The position numbers and the translations under genes were made by a program. From Chlorobiaceae bacterium (GTDB taxonomy: Bacteria > Bacteroidota > Chlorobiia > Chlorobiales > Chlorobiaceae), in the NCBI GenBank assembly GCA_013334865.1, contig JAAXWS010000001.1, forward strand, positions 95,067 through 159,066: a stretch of 64,000 nucleotides of DNA, written 5' to 3'. Position 1 is the first letter of the stretch, and each line of letters starts with the position of its first letter. Positions 46,540 to 55,952 of the stretch are shown in pieces. The notes under the pieces were generated by a model, which was given only the letters and a program-made list of their open reading frames with translations, searched no databases and had not been told where the DNA came from.

Positions 46540-48651
46540 TTATTGCACCGAGTTCCCGATAATCTCATTTCCGTGCGGCTCGACGACATAAAGCTTGCCG
46601 TCATTGCCCTCGACCGCCAGGATCATGCCCTGCGACAGCTCTCCCCTGATGGTCCGTTCCGCGAGGTTGGCAACCAGCACGACGTTCCTGCCGACCATCT
46701 CTTCGGGCTTGTAGTGCTCGGCGATGCCTGAGAGCACCTGGCGCACTTCGGAACCGACCTGCAGCTGCATCTTCAGGAGCTTGCTCGCCTTCTTGACCGG
46801 TTCGCATTCCAGCACTCGTGCCACGCGCAGGTCGACCTTCTGGAAATCGTCGAAACTGATCTCGGGCTTGAAGGCCATCTTCTGCTCCTGGGCTCCCGCC
46901 TCACGGCGTTCGGCTTCGGCAAGCAGGCGGGCAATCTTCTCAAGCTCCGGATCGAGGTCCTTCTGCTCGATCTTCGTGAACAGGATTTCTGACGACCCCT
47001 TGAGGGTATGCCCCTGCCTCAAGCCGGGCAGCGCAGCACCGTCCCACACAGGGCGGCCGTGTGCGGCAAGGCTGCCGACAGAATCCTCCAGGCCGAGCAT
47101 GTCGCGAATGCGGTCGCAGGTCTCCGGAATGATCGGGTAGAAGAGCAGCGAGAGCGTATGGCACAGGTTCAGGGAGACGGCCATGGTACGCGCTGCAGCC
47201 TCCGGGTCGACCTTGATGACTTTCCAGGGTTCGGCTTCGGTAAGGAAACGGTTGGCGAACCGGGCGACCTCCATGGTCAGCGTGGTGGCCTCCCGGAAAT
47301 GGAAGCCTTCATAGGCCTCGCCGATCTTCTTCAGGCTCTCCTGCCAGTCGATGCCGAGGGAGTCCCACTCTGCCTGAGTGATTTCACACGGTACGGCCCC
47401 GCCGAAACGGGCGTTGGTGAAATCGACCGAGCGCTTGATGAAGTTGCCGAGGGCGTCGGCAAGCTCGCCGTTGGTACGGTTCTGGAAATCGGTCCAGCTG
47501 AAGTCGGTATCCTTGTTCTCCGGGTAGTTCATCGCGATGCTGTAGCGCAGCGTGTCGGCCGGGAAGCGGTCGAGGAACTCGCCGAGATAGACGGCGTAGT
47601 TGCGGGACTTCGAGAACTTGCGCCCCTCGAAGTTCATGAACTCGGAGGCAGGCACGTTGTCGGCGAGCTCGTAGCGGCCTTCGCTACGTCCCTCGTTCCA
47701 GGCCATGAGGATGGCCGGGAACATGAGCGTATGGAACACCACGTTGTCCTTGCCGATGAAGTTCACGATGCGGCTGTCGGGGTCCTGCCAGTAGCGCGTC
47801 CAGCGTTCGGCGTCGCCCTGCAGCTGCGCCCACTCCCTGGTGAAGGAGATGTATCCGAGCACGGCATCGAACCAGACATAGAGCACCTTGCCTTTAGCAT
47901 CCTCTTCGTCGAGCGGAAGGGAGATGCCCCAGGAGAGGTCGCGGGTGATGGCCCGGTCGGCGAGCCCCTGGTTGAGCCAGGTGCGCGAGTAGTTTACCAC
48001 GTTCTGCCGCCACGACTCGCCATGCCCTTCGACATAGGCTTCGAGCTGCTTCTGGAAGCGACCGAGCGGAAAGTACCAGTGGAGGGTTTCTCGCAGCTCG
48101 GGCGTCGCGTCGGAGAGCTTGCTCTTCGGGTCGATCAGTTCGAGCGGGCTCAGGTGGGTACCGCACTGCTCACACTGGTCGCCGTTGGCATCCAGGCTGC
48201 CGCAGATCGGGCAGGTGCCGGTCACGTAGCGGTCGGAGAGGAAGCGGCCGGCCTTGGCGTCGAAGAAGAGCTTCTCGGTCTTGCGGACGAAGATCCCCTT
48301 CTTCTCGATGTCGAGGAAGAACTCCTTTGCGGTTGCGTGGTGCCCGGCCGAGCTGGTCCTGCCGTAGTAGTCGAACGAGATGCCGCAGCGCCTGAAGGCC
48401 TCCGAGTTCATGGCGTGGTAACGGTCCACCACGTCCTGCGGGGTGATCCCCTCCCTGTCAGCAGTGATGGTGATCGGAACGCCATGCTCGTCGGATCCCC
48501 CGATATGGATGACGTCGTGGCCGCAGAGGCGCAGGTAGCGGACATAGATATCTGCCGGAAGGTAGACCCCGGCGAGGTGCCCGAGATGGACCGGGCCGTT
48601 GGCGTAGGGAAGGGCTGTGGTGACGAGGGTCCTCTTGAAGCTTTTCGGCAT
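46540..48651 (-). CDS. metG: Methionyl-tRNA synthetase
   Basis: Charges initiator and elongator tRNA-Met. 703 residues from ATG 48651 (MPKSFKRTLVTTALPYANGPVHLGHLAG); a TTG at 48663 is less likely. The HIGH motif is HLGH, the zinc knuckle CPICGSLDANGDQCEQCG and the KMSKS variant GRKFSKSRNYAVYL. The C-terminal dimerising tRNA-binding domain (FDDFQKVDLRVARVLECEPVKKASKLLKMQLQVG...RGELSQGMIL) is fused, as in E. coli. RicT lies upstream and tRNA-fMet downstream, forming a translation-related group. Confidence 0.97.
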   Translation of the reverse strand: MPKSFKRTLVTTALPYANGPVHLGHLAGVYLPADIYVRYLRLCGHDVIHIGGSDEHGVPITITADREGITPQDVVDRYHAMNSEAFRRCGISFDYYGRTSSAGHHATAKEFFLDIEKKGIFVRKTEKLFFDAKAGRFLSDRYVTGTCPICGSLDANGDQCEQCGTHLSPLELIDPKSKLSDATPELRETLHWYFPLGRFQKQLEAYVEGHGESWRQNVVNYSRTWLNQGLADRAITRDLSWGISLPLDEEDAKGKVLYVWFDAVLGYISFTREWAQLQGDAERWTRYWQDPDSRIVNFIGKDNVVFHTLMFPAILMAWNEGRSEGRYELADNVPASEFMNFEGRKFSKSRNYAVYLGEFLDRFPADTLRYSIAMNYPENKDTDFSWTDFQNRTNGELADALGNFIKRSVDFTNARFGGAVPCEITQAEWDSLGIDWQESLKKIGEAYEGFHFREATTLTMEVARFANRFLTEAEPWKVIKVDPEAAARTMAVSLNLCHTLSLLFYPIIPETCDRIRDMLGLEDSVGSLAAHGRPVWDGAALPGLRQGHTLKGSSEILFTKIEQKDLDPELEKIARLLAEAERREAGAQEQKMAFKPEISFDDFQKVDLRVARVLECEPVKKASKLLKMQLQVGSEVRQVLSGIAEHYKPEEMVGRNVVLVANLAERTIRGELSQGMILAVEGNDGKLYVVEPHGNEIIGNSVQ

Positions 48652-48696
48652 GGAGTCAGGCAAATCTGTTGAGTGGTGATCGTTATTTGCAGGTGT

Positions 48697-49656
48697 TCAT
48701 TTCCTGCCGACGAGGGCGTTGTACTGCTCGAGCGAGAGGCGCCGCTTCTGGCCGTTCTCGAAACGGATCCAGATGCTCTTCTTCTGGGGATCGACCCCTT
48801 CGACGACGGCGTCGCCATCCCGGCTGCTGACGCTCATCCCGACCGCCGGCCAGCCGTTGTTGCGGCACGAGTGGCCGTTCTTGTCGATTTTCGAGAAATT
48901 CAGGCAGCACTTGGGGCGGTTGCACAGGCCGATGGTATTGAACGAATGGTTGTCCCCACCCATGCCCTCCTGCGTCAGCGGCTTTTCGGCGAAGGGGTTG
49001 GCATGGATCTTCTGCATCCAGCTCGAACAGCACAGCACGCAACCGCATGGCCCCTGGGTGTTCGCCCTCCGGGCCTCCTCGCGGGTGGTGATCTGGACCA
49101 TCTGGATCCTGGCCTTGAACTCGCCGGCCAGATCGCGCACGAGTCCACGGAAATCAACCCGGTGCGAGGCAGTGTAGTAGACCGAGAGCTTCTGCTGGTC
49201 GAGCCGCAGGTCGATGTCGACCAGCTTCATGTCGAGGCGGTGGCGTTCGATCCTGTTATGGCATGCCTCCCTGATTTCGGGTTCGCGATGCCGGATTTCG
49301 GTGAAATCCTGGACATCCTTTTCCGAAGCGGCCCTGATGATTGACGGCAGCTCCTCTCCGGCCCCCTTGAGGGAGAGTTTCTTGCGGGCGATGCGGCCGG
49401 CCGAATAGACGATGCCGAAATCGTAACCGCCGTCCGCCTCGAGGATGACCGGCTGGCCGATCAGGAACTGCTCCCCCGTAGGGTTGGCGTAGAACTCGCG
49501 TCGGCACCCTTTCATCTCCACCTCGCAGACGGGTACCGAATCCTCCTGCGTATCGTCGCCGTAAAGGTCGCCGGCCTGCTCATGCAGGATCTTCGATAGT
49601 TTAAGCCTCACCTTGGCGTTGTCGCCAAGAAGGCAGCTGCATATGACCGTGCTCAT
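48697..49656 (-). CDS. RicT/YaaT-like PSP1-domain protein
   Basis: 319 residues with the PSP1 C-terminal domain: EADGGYDFGIVYSAGRI, HRLDMKLVDIDLRLDQQKLSVYYTASHRVDFRGLVRDLAGEFKARIQMVQI, then PCGCVLCCSSWMQKIHANP and CNRPKCCLNFS. In Bacillus, RicT with RicA and RicF forms an iron-sulfur complex affecting RNA processing. The cysteine set (CGCVLCC, CCLNF) is kept here, but no RicA or RicF gene is nearby. Neighbourhood to metG is also seen in Bacillus. The start ATG at 49656 is family-like. Confidence 0.88.
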   Translation of the reverse strand: MSTVICSCLLGDNAKVRLKLSKILHEQAGDLYGDDTQEDSVPVCEVEMKGCRREFYANPTGEQFLIGQPVILEADGGYDFGIVYSAGRIARKKLSLKGAGEELPSIIRAASEKDVQDFTEIRHREPEIREACHNRIERHRLDMKLVDIDLRLDQQKLSVYYTASHRVDFRGLVRDLAGEFKARIQMVQITTREEARRANTQGPCGCVLCCSSWMQKIHANPFAEKPLTQEGMGGDNHSFNTIGLCNRPKCCLNFSKIDKNGHSCRNNGWPAVGMSVSSRDGDAVVEGVDPQKKSIWIRFENGQKRRLSLEQYNALVGRK

Positions 49657-49728
49657 GGATTCATATTCCTTTGCATACCCGGCGGCATACTCCGTTCGCC
49701 GGGAGTGTCGTTATATTCTTTTCAGTCA

Positions 49729-50526
49729 TCATCCGCCGGTCCTCGGTCCCGACGGGGTTTCATTGCGGTTGCGCAGCCGCAACAGGGCCCGGAAGTTCTC
49801 GACGCGCCGGTTGATCGATTCGGCCCCCCTGACAACGATCCCGAAACCGTCGAGCCGTCGCTCCAGCACCTGGAATTTCACATCGTCCAGATGCGATTCC
49901 GTTGATTCCTGCATATACCCGGTGAGGGCGTCGAGGCCGTCCCAATTGTCGCGGGTCAAGAGGTGTGCGGGCCGGAATGAGAGGAAAAGCTCCGGTTTCT
50001 GGTCCTCAAGATATTCAATACGGCTGACAACTGAAACAAGGTAAAGCTTTCCCGTGCTTTTCAGAACGCGATCGGCGATGCCGGCCGTTCCCCGGAAAAA
50101 GAGGAGAGGCCGCTTGTCGACATGCTCGATCATGCCCTGCGGGAAAATCCACAGCGCGTTCTGGAGCGGCGAGGTGGCAAGCAGGCATCTGGCTGCGTAG
50201 TCGAGCGTGCGGATGGCGCTGCGGGCGTTGGTGCGGTCGATGGAAAAGGCCCCGATGCGGGTGAAGAACCGGTGCTTGTCGAGCTGGGGCTGCTCGATGA
50301 TAATAAACAGGTTCTGCCTGAAATACAGTTCGGTGCAGATCTGGGACCAGAAGCCGTCCCACCAGTAGGCGTGGTTGCAGTAGAAGATGACCGGTACGGC
50401 CGGCTCCATGGCCGGCAGTTCCGGCGGCATCTGCACCCTCAGGGAGTGGAAATGACGCCTGAACTGCCGGCGGGAGTACCAGCCGAACCAGCGGGTGTAT
50501 GCCCGGCTTCGGCGAACCTCCAGCAT
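49729..50526 (-). CDS. Lysophospholipid acyltransferase family protein
   Basis: 265-residue PlsC-like acyltransferase. The catalytic NHAYWWD (NHx4D) lies near residues 51-57 and the acceptor motif FPQGM near 128. There is no obvious transmembrane helix beyond hydrophobic patches. Possible roles are glycerophospholipid synthesis or, in green sulfur bacteria, acylation of chlorobactene glucoside by the related enzyme CruD; I recall CruD as a PlsC-like protein of similar size but cannot confirm identity. Lies 10 bp downstream of aspC on the same strand. Confidence 0.85.
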   Translation of the reverse strand: MLEVRRSRAYTRWFGWYSRRQFRRHFHSLRVQMPPELPAMEPAVPVIFYCNHAYWWDGFWSQICTELYFRQNLFIIIEQPQLDKHRFFTRIGAFSIDRTNARSAIRTLDYAARCLLATSPLQNALWIFPQGMIEHVDKRPLLFFRGTAGIADRVLKSTGKLYLVSVVSRIEYLEDQKPELFLSFRPAHLLTRDNWDGLDALTGYMQESTESHLDDVKFQVLERRLDGFGIVVRGAESINRRVENFRALLRLRNRNETPSGPRTGG

Positions 50527-50535
50527 GGGCAGCGC

Positions 50536-51735
50536 TTACCGGAAAGCCTTGCGGATGCGGTTGACCGCCTCAGTGAGCTCCTCGATCGAGGCCGCGTAGG
50601 AGAGGCGCAGGTTTTCGGGGGCACCGAACGCGTCACCCGGCACCGTGGCCACGTAATGGTCCTTCAGCAGGTATTCGGCGATATCCGCGGAGTCGTTCAT
50701 GACCTTGCCGCCGAAGCTCTTGCCGAGCAGGCCCTTGATCGACGGGAAGATGTAGAAGGCTCCCTCCGGCAGGGTGCAGGCGATGCCCGGGATGCTGTTC
50801 AGTTCACGGTACATGAAGTCGCGGCGCTTCTCGAACTCGGCGCGACGCTCCTCGACGGTCGTCTGGTCGCCGTTCAGCGCGGCGGCCGCAGCCTTCTGCG
50901 CGATGGAGTTGGCGTTCGAGGTGGTCTGCGACTGGATCTTGTCGCAGGCGTCGATGATCCATTTCGGGGCGGCAAGGAAGCCGATCCTCCAGCCGGTCAT
51001 CGAGTAGCTCTTCGAGGTGCCGTTGCTGACGATCACCCATGGCTTCATCTCGGGGATGCGTGCCGGAGAGAAGGGGCGGATGCCGCCGTAGCAGATCATG
51101 TCGTACATCTCGTCTGAAACCACGAAGATCTCCCTGCCCTCGATCACCTTCATCAGCGCACGCACCTCGGCCTCGTTGTAGACAGCGCCGGTGGGGTTCG
51201 AAGGGGAGTTGAGCACCAGGATCTTGGTCTTCGGGGTGATGGCCGCCTCGAGCTGCGCCGGGGTGAGCTTGTAACCGGCCTCGATCGTGGTGTCGACGAT
51301 GACCGGGGTCGCACCGGCAAGCCTGACCATCTCGGGGAAGCTGACCCAGTACGGGGCTGGAACGATCACCTCGTCACCCTCCTGGCAAAGCGCAAGGAAG
51401 GTGTTGGCGAGAGTCTGCTTTCCGCCGTTGCTGACGATGATCTCGCCCTCCGTGTACTCGAGGCCGTTGTCGCGGGAGAGTTTTGCGATGATGGCCTTCT
51501 TCAGCTCGGGGATGCCGCCGTTGGCGGTGTAGCGGGTGAAGCCTGACCTGATCGCGTCGATGCCTGCCTGGCAGACGTTCTCCGGGGTCGGGAAATCGGG
51601 TTCGCCGGCCGACAGGCTGACGATATCCTTGCCCTCGGCCTGCATCTTCTTGGCCAGGCCGGTGATCTTCATCGTCTGGGACTCCTGCATGCTCAGGACC
51701 CGCTTGCTCAGGTATTTTTCAAATATTGCACTCAT
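50536..51735 (-). CDS. Aspartate aminotransferase, class I (Ib type)
   Basis: PLP enzyme interconverting aspartate and oxaloacetate with 2-oxoglutarate/glutamate; some members also use prephenate. 399 residues. [15 protein letters not shown] is near residue 40, [19 protein letters not shown] near 175, the PLP lysine is in [16 protein letters not shown] (near 240) and the Arg in [17 protein letters not shown]. Followed by the acyltransferase gene after 10 bp. Confidence 0.93.
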   Translation of the reverse strand: MSAIFEKYLSKRVLSMQESQTMKITGLAKKMQAEGKDIVSLSAGEPDFPTPENVCQAGIDAIRSGFTRYTANGGIPELKKAIIAKLSRDNGLEYTEGEIIVSNGGKQTLANTFLALCQEGDEVIVPAPYWVSFPEMVRLAGATPVIVDTTIEAGYKLTPAQLEAAITPKTKILVLNSPSNPTGAVYNEAEVRALMKVIEGREIFVVSDEMYDMICYGGIRPFSPARIPEMKPWVIVSNGTSKSYSMTGWRIGFLAAPKWIIDACDKIQSQTTSNANSIAQKAAAAALNGDQTTVEERRAEFEKRRDFMYRELNSIPGIACTLPEGAFYIFPSIKGLLGKSFGGKVMNDSADIAEYLLKDHYVATVPGDAFGAPENLRLSYAASIEELTEAVNRIRKAFR

Positions 51736-51776
51736 ATTCTGTATTGTGTTTGTTGTGTGTATACCGATATCCTACT

Positions 51777-52277
51777 TCAGATCCGTCCCTTGCGCCCTTC
51801 ACGCTTCTTCGAGAGCATCTCCAGCACGTAGGGGTGGACGAACTTGCTGACGTCGCCGCCGAGCATGGCCACTTCGCGGATGATCGAGGACGCCACGTAG
51901 GTGTACTTGACGTTCGGCATCAGGAAAACAGTGGTCACTTCCGGGTAGAGGTGGCGGTTGAGAAGGGACATCTGGAGCTCATACTCGAAATCCTTGACCT
52001 GCCGAACCCCCCGCACGATGACCTTCGCCCCGGCTGATCGGGCATAATCTGCCAGAAGGCCGTCGTGGAGCACGTCGACGCCCACGTTCGGAAAAACGGA
52101 AACGACCTCACGGATCATCGTCATGCGCTCTTCGACCGAAAACAGGGTATGCTTCTGGCTGTTCTCGGCCATCACCACATCGACCCGGTCGAAGATGTTC
52201 ACCGCACGCTCGAGCACGTCGAGATGCCCATTCGTGAAAGGGTCGAAGGTTCCGGGATAGATCGCCTTGTTGATCAT
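51777..52277 (-). CDS. coaD: Phosphopantetheine adenylyltransferase
   Basis: Penultimate step of coenzyme A synthesis. 166 residues. [19 protein letters not shown] holds the TxGH-like nucleotidyl site, [25 protein letters not shown] is typical and [24 protein letters not shown] is the ISSTxxR-type motif. The ATG overlaps the rsmD stop (ATGA), so the pair is translationally coupled, a common rsmD-coaD arrangement. Confidence 0.96.
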   Translation of the reverse strand: MINKAIYPGTFDPFTNGHLDVLERAVNIFDRVDVVMAENSQKHTLFSVEERMTMIREVVSVFPNVGVDVLHDGLLADYARSAGAKVIVRGVRQVKDFEYELQMSLLNRHLYPEVTTVFLMPNVKYTYVASSIIREVAMLGGDVSKFVHPYVLEMLSKKREGRKGRI

Positions 52278-52825
52278 GGCTCGGTGTCTCTGGTGAAAAA
52301 GGAAACCCTCGTCGTCCCGTAGTCCTTGTGGAACAGGTAGCCGGGAAGAGACGAGAAATCATGGCTCGAATGGTGCTCCACGAGGAGCAGGCCCTCACTG
52401 GCGAGCACCCCTCCGGTGACGATCGGCCTGACGAGGGAACCGTAATCCTCCCAGCGGTAGGGCGGGTCGCAGAACACCAGGTCGTAAGCGACCCCTTCGT
52501 CCCGTCTCAGGAATGCGGTCACGTCGGCCATGACGAACCTGGACATCGCCGTCACGCCGAGGTCGGCGGCAGTCCCCTTCATGGTCTCGAGCGCCTGGCG
52601 GTTCTGCTCCACGAAGCAGGCGCTGCGTGCCCCCCTGCTCAGCGATTCGAAGCCCATGTTGCCGAATCCCGCGAACAGGTCGAGCACCTCCAGGTCCTCG
52701 AAATCCAGCCTCGCGCCGATCGTGTCGAACAGCGACTTCTTCACCCTGCTGCTGCATGGGCGGATGTCACGCGAGGGAATATGCCGGATCTTCCTGCCCC
52801 GGTATTTGCCAGCCTGGACCTGCAC
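52274..52825 (-). CDS. rsmD: 16S rRNA (guanine966-N2)-methyltransferase
   Basis: SAM-dependent methylase of small-subunit rRNA. 183 residues with a GTG start at 52825 ([36 protein letters not shown]). The SAM motif is [20 protein letters not shown] and the catalytic motif CDPPYRW. Coupled to coaD by a 4-bp overlap and preceded after 14 bp by the transketolase subunit. Confidence 0.95.
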   Translation of the reverse strand: MQVQAGKYRGRKIRHIPSRDIRPCSSRVKKSLFDTIGARLDFEDLEVLDLFAGFGNMGFESLSRGARSACFVEQNRQALETMKGTAADLGVTAMSRFVMADVTAFLRRDEGVAYDLVFCDPPYRWEDYGSLVRPIVTGGVLASEGLLLVEHHSSHDFSSLPGYLFHKDYGTTRVSFFTRDTEP

Positions 52826-52839
52826 CTCTCCGGTTGCGC

Positions 52840-53751
52840 TTAGAAATCCCCGTAGACGGTCTCGCCGAGTATCTCGAGAGCCTTCTCGCCATCCTCTTTC
52901 GACGGCGCCTTGCCGTGCCAGTTGGACTTGTCGGGCATGGTGCCTTCGAAGAAGGGGACGCCCTTGCCCATGATGGTCGTGGCAAGCACCACGGCAGGCC
53001 GCTTGCGCGACTTGTCCGTCCTCAGCGCTTCGAGGGTATCGATGAAGTGCTCGATATCGTTACCGTCGCAGGTCAGGACTTCCCAGCCGAACGCACGCCA
53101 CTTGTCGGCGAACGGCTCGACGCCCATCACGTCGCAGATCTCGCCGTCGATCTGCTGGTTGTTGTAGTCGACGATGCCGATCAGGTTGCCGAGGCCGTAG
53201 TGGGCGGCGCTCATGGCGGCTTCCCAGATCTGGCCCTCCTGGCACTCGCCGTCACCCATCAGGCAGAAAACGTCGCTCTTCCTTCCGTCCATGCGCAGGC
53301 CGAGCGCCGCGCCGACCGCAGCCGAAAGCCCCTGGCCAAGGGAACCGGAGGCGATCCTGATGCCCGGAAGGCCAGCCTCGCAGGTCGGATGGCCCTGAAG
53401 GTAGGAGTCGACCTGGCGCAGGTAGTTCATCTCCTCGATCGGGAAGTAACCGGAACGCGCGAGCACGCTGTACCAGACCGGCGCGATGTGGCCGTTGGAA
53501 AGGAACAGCATGTCGTGGTCGCGGTTCTCATGGAACTGGTGCGGGTGGTGCTGCAATACCCTGAAGTACAAGGCCGTGAAGACGTCGGCCATGCCGAGCG
53601 AGCCTCCGGTATGCCCGGAGTTCGACTTTACCAGCATGCGGACGATGTCGCGGCGGACCTGCCGTGCCATCTCCTTGAGTTCTTCGATGGTCGAAAGCTG
53701 GAGGTGCTCCCCTTTCTTCTCCGGCGGATAGGGCTTCAGGTGTTTTGCCAT
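52840..53751 (-). CDS. Transketolase, N-terminal (thiamine-diphosphate) subunit
   Basis: 303 residues, covering only the N-terminal half of transketolase. Landmarks: NSGHTGGSLGMADVFTALYF, LSNGHIAPVWYSVLA, GSLGQGLSAAVGAALG and the thiamine diphosphate/Mg motif LMGDGECQEGQIWEAAMSAAHYGLGNLIGIVDYNNQQIDG. The C-terminal pyrimidine-binding half must be encoded elsewhere; it is not in the window, and rsmD follows. The Calvin cycle is absent in green sulfur bacteria, so the job would be pentose-phosphate interconversion. Confidence 0.93.
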   Translation of the reverse strand: MAKHLKPYPPEKKGEHLQLSTIEELKEMARQVRRDIVRMLVKSNSGHTGGSLGMADVFTALYFRVLQHHPHQFHENRDHDMLFLSNGHIAPVWYSVLARSGYFPIEEMNYLRQVDSYLQGHPTCEAGLPGIRIASGSLGQGLSAAVGAALGLRMDGRKSDVFCLMGDGECQEGQIWEAAMSAAHYGLGNLIGIVDYNNQQIDGEICDVMGVEPFADKWRAFGWEVLTCDGNDIEHFIDTLEALRTDKSRKRPAVVLATTIMGKGVPFFEGTMPDKSNWHGKAPSKEDGEKALEILGETVYGDF

Positions 53752-53837
53752 GATGGAGTAGATGAATGCTGAGTGCTGAATGCTGGTTTGAAACGCTCTA
53801 AGTTACACGCGCATACCCTAAATACCAAGCACCAGAT

Positions 53838-54479
53838 TCATACCGCATCTTTTCTTTTCCGGATGTACCGGACGAGCGACCAGAGGAGGTAGGCGAGGAA
53901 AACCGTCGTCACCGGAATACTGTAGAGAGCGAGGTATTTGCCGATCCCCTGCCAGTTCCTGCCGAGCTCCAGGCCGCCGTACAGGAGCAGGATGTTCCAC
54001 AGGGTCGCGCTGACGAGGCAGCACAGCAGCACGAGGGAGATGCGCAGGTGCAGGAGGCCGGAAACGATCGAGATGAGGGCCCTGGAACCTAACAGGAAAC
54101 GGTTGGCCAGCACGGCCGCATACCCGTGCCTCGAGAATTTCAGCCGCACTGCCTCCATCTCGGACGGAGGGAACAGCTTGTGCACCCATCTGGCGAAACG
54201 GTGGCGGACCTCGGTCTGGCCGCTCGCATACAGCTTCAGGCCGAGGGTCCGGCTGAGCATGAAGACCGTCATGAAGCCTCCGACGGAACCGGCTGTCGAC
54301 CAGAAAAGGGCCTGGGCGAAGGAGAGGTTGCCGAAAGCAAGCCGGTAACCGGCGAAGGCGATCGGGATGTCCCCCGGGATCGGAGGGACGATGTTTTCAA
54401 GGAAGGCCGACAGGAACAGCAGGAGGTAGACCGATGCCGGATCGGCATGCTGCAGCCATTGGATCACGGCATCGATCAT
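53838..54479 (-). CDS. DedA family membrane protein
   Basis: 213 residues with about five hydrophobic segments. The DedA/SNARE-associated motif is seen as FLENIVPPIPGDIPIAFAGYRL near residues 26-47, and FSRHGYAAVLANRFLLGSRALISIVSGLLHL carries the conserved F-R-G-R-type stretch (RFLLGSRALI). Members are proton-driven flippases or lipid carriers; some scramble undecaprenyl phosphate or phosphatidylethanolamine. Lies between the transketolase subunit and purC. Confidence 0.88.
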   Translation of the reverse strand: MIDAVIQWLQHADPASVYLLLFLSAFLENIVPPIPGDIPIAFAGYRLAFGNLSFAQALFWSTAGSVGGFMTVFMLSRTLGLKLYASGQTEVRHRFARWVHKLFPPSEMEAVRLKFSRHGYAAVLANRFLLGSRALISIVSGLLHLRISLVLLCCLVSATLWNILLLYGGLELGRNWQGIGKYLALYSIPVTTVFLAYLLWSLVRYIRKRKDAV

Positions 54480-54504
54480 ACGTGTGGTTCCTTACATGGT
54501 CGGG

Positions 54505-55212
54505 TCAGAGTTCGAGCACGCGCCGTTTCACCTCGGAGTATGCCTCCTCGACGCCTCCGAGATCCTGGCGGAAACGGTCCTTGTCGAGCTTCTCGCCGGT
54601 CTCGGCATCCCAGAATCGGCAGGTGTCAGGGCTGATCTCGTCGCCAAGCAGTATCTGGCCCTTGTGGCGGCCGAACTCCAGCTTGAAGTCGACCAGTCGC
54701 AGCTTCCTCTCGGCGAACCAGGGCTTCAGGAGAGCGTTGATCCGCCCGGCCAGGTCCTTCAGCACGGCGATCTCATCGTAGTTGGCCACGCCGAGCGCAA
54801 CAGCATGGTCCTCGTTCATCAGAGGATCGTCCAGGTCGTCGTCCTTCAGGTAGAGCTCGATGATCGGCTTCTCCAGCACGGTGCCCTCGGCGAAACCGTA
54901 GCGGCGAACCAGCGAACCGGCGGCGATGTTGCGGGTAACCACCTCGACCTTGATGATGTCGAGGCTCTTGCAGAGCATGTCGCGGTCGTTCAGCTTCTCG
55001 ACCAGATGGGTCGGGATCCCCTTCTCGCCGAGCATGGTGAACAGGCGGCACGAGATCGCGTTGTTGGTCACGCCCTTGTCTGCGATCGAGCCTTTCTTCT
55101 TGTTGTTGAACGCGGTCGCATCGTCCTTGAACTCCTGTATGATCAGGTCAGGGTCTTCGGTCTGCCATACCTTCTTGGCCTTGCCCTCATGCAGCAGTGT
55201 AGTCTTCTTCAT
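54505..55212 (-). CDS. purC: SAICAR synthase
   Basis: Adds aspartate to CAIR in purine synthesis, the step before PurB. 235 residues: LLHEGKAKKVWQTEDPDLIIQEFKDDATAFN at the start, VVTRNIAAGSLVRRYG near residue 85, LVDFKLEFGRHKGQILLGDEISPDTCRFWD near 175. The typical short bacterial form. Its 235-bp leader contains two hairpins (55321-55364). Confidence 0.97.
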   Translation of the reverse strand: MKKTTLLHEGKAKKVWQTEDPDLIIQEFKDDATAFNNKKKGSIADKGVTNNAISCRLFTMLGEKGIPTHLVEKLNDRDMLCKSLDIIKVEVVTRNIAAGSLVRRYGFAEGTVLEKPIIELYLKDDDLDDPLMNEDHAVALGVANYDEIAVLKDLAGRINALLKPWFAERKLRLVDFKLEFGRHKGQILLGDEISPDTCRFWDAETGEKLDKDRFRQDLGGVEEAYSEVKRRVLEL

Positions 55213-55320
55213 TGGTTACCTCTGTTATGGTGTTCGTCCGGCTTGCGCCAGCCTGGATTGAAAAGATGATAAAGATAACACCTTTTCGGGCCCCGTCGTT
55301 GCGAAAAAAAGAGAGGACAA

Positions 55321-55364
55321 CGATGCCGTCGGGCATCGGCCCCTGCAACCCCGGGCATCGCCCG
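55321..55364 (-). promoter_or_regulatory. Two hairpins in the purC leader
   Basis: CGATGCC/GGCATCG (55321-55338) and CGGGC-ATC-GCCCG (55352-55364) share the word GGGCATCG. They lie 110-150 bp upstream of the purC ATG. Possible terminator of the preceding unit or leader structure; no known purine riboswitch core is seen. Confidence 0.35.
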
Positions 55365-55447
55365 TGAAGCGTATTTGATTTTGTTACATTGCCCCGGAAT
55401 CCGGCCCGGAGGCCAAGCGGGCTTGCCTGGTCAGTGCCGGGCGTTTT

Positions 55448-55846
55448 TCACTCTCCCTGGTGATCGGCAGCCTGCTGTACCGCACCGGTCAGCACGATGT
55501 CGATCTGCTCCTCCGACAGCCCCTTCTCCTTCAGGAACCACATGAACCTGAAAACGCCGAGGTCGGAAAGCATGGCTTTCGGCTTGCCGGCATTGTCGAG
55601 TCCCCTCGAACTGCAGTGTTCCGCGGCAGTATGGAGCCAGTCCTCGATGAATTCGGCTGGCCGCCCGTCCCCACGGAAATAATCGGTCACGATACGGATG
55701 GCATCGTCCAGGGTGGGATTGGGGTTTTCATCGAAAATGAGCTGCATCTGTTCGGAAATCCTGTTCAAAAGGAGTACCGCCTCCATGTCGAGCGCCTCCT
55801 CGAGGATCTCCCTGGCTTTCTCCTTTACATCTAACTTTTTGGTCAT
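55448..55846 (-). CDS. Hypothetical helical protein
   Basis: 132 residues, family not recognised. Acidic and mostly helical (KEKAREILEEALDMEAVLLLNRISEQMQLIFDENPNPTLDDAIRIVTDYFRGDGRPAEF), ending FMWFLKEKGLSEEQIDIVLTGAVQQAADHQ. No signal peptide, membrane helix or catalytic motif. Codon choice fits the neighbours and the ATG is clean, so I take it as a real gene. Upstream of purC on the same strand, but 235 bp apart. Confidence 0.65.
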   Translation of the reverse strand: MTKKLDVKEKAREILEEALDMEAVLLLNRISEQMQLIFDENPNPTLDDAIRIVTDYFRGDGRPAEFIEDWLHTAAEHCSSRGLDNAGKPKAMLSDLGVFRFMWFLKEKGLSEEQIDIVLTGAVQQAADHQGE

Positions 55847-55952
55847 ACTTCTGAAGACAGCCGGATGTCCATGTTGAGGTGATTGGAAACTCCCGGTAAA
55901 GTTACATATCGCCTGCCTAAACCTAAAGAAAAATCTTATCCCCCGACAGGAG

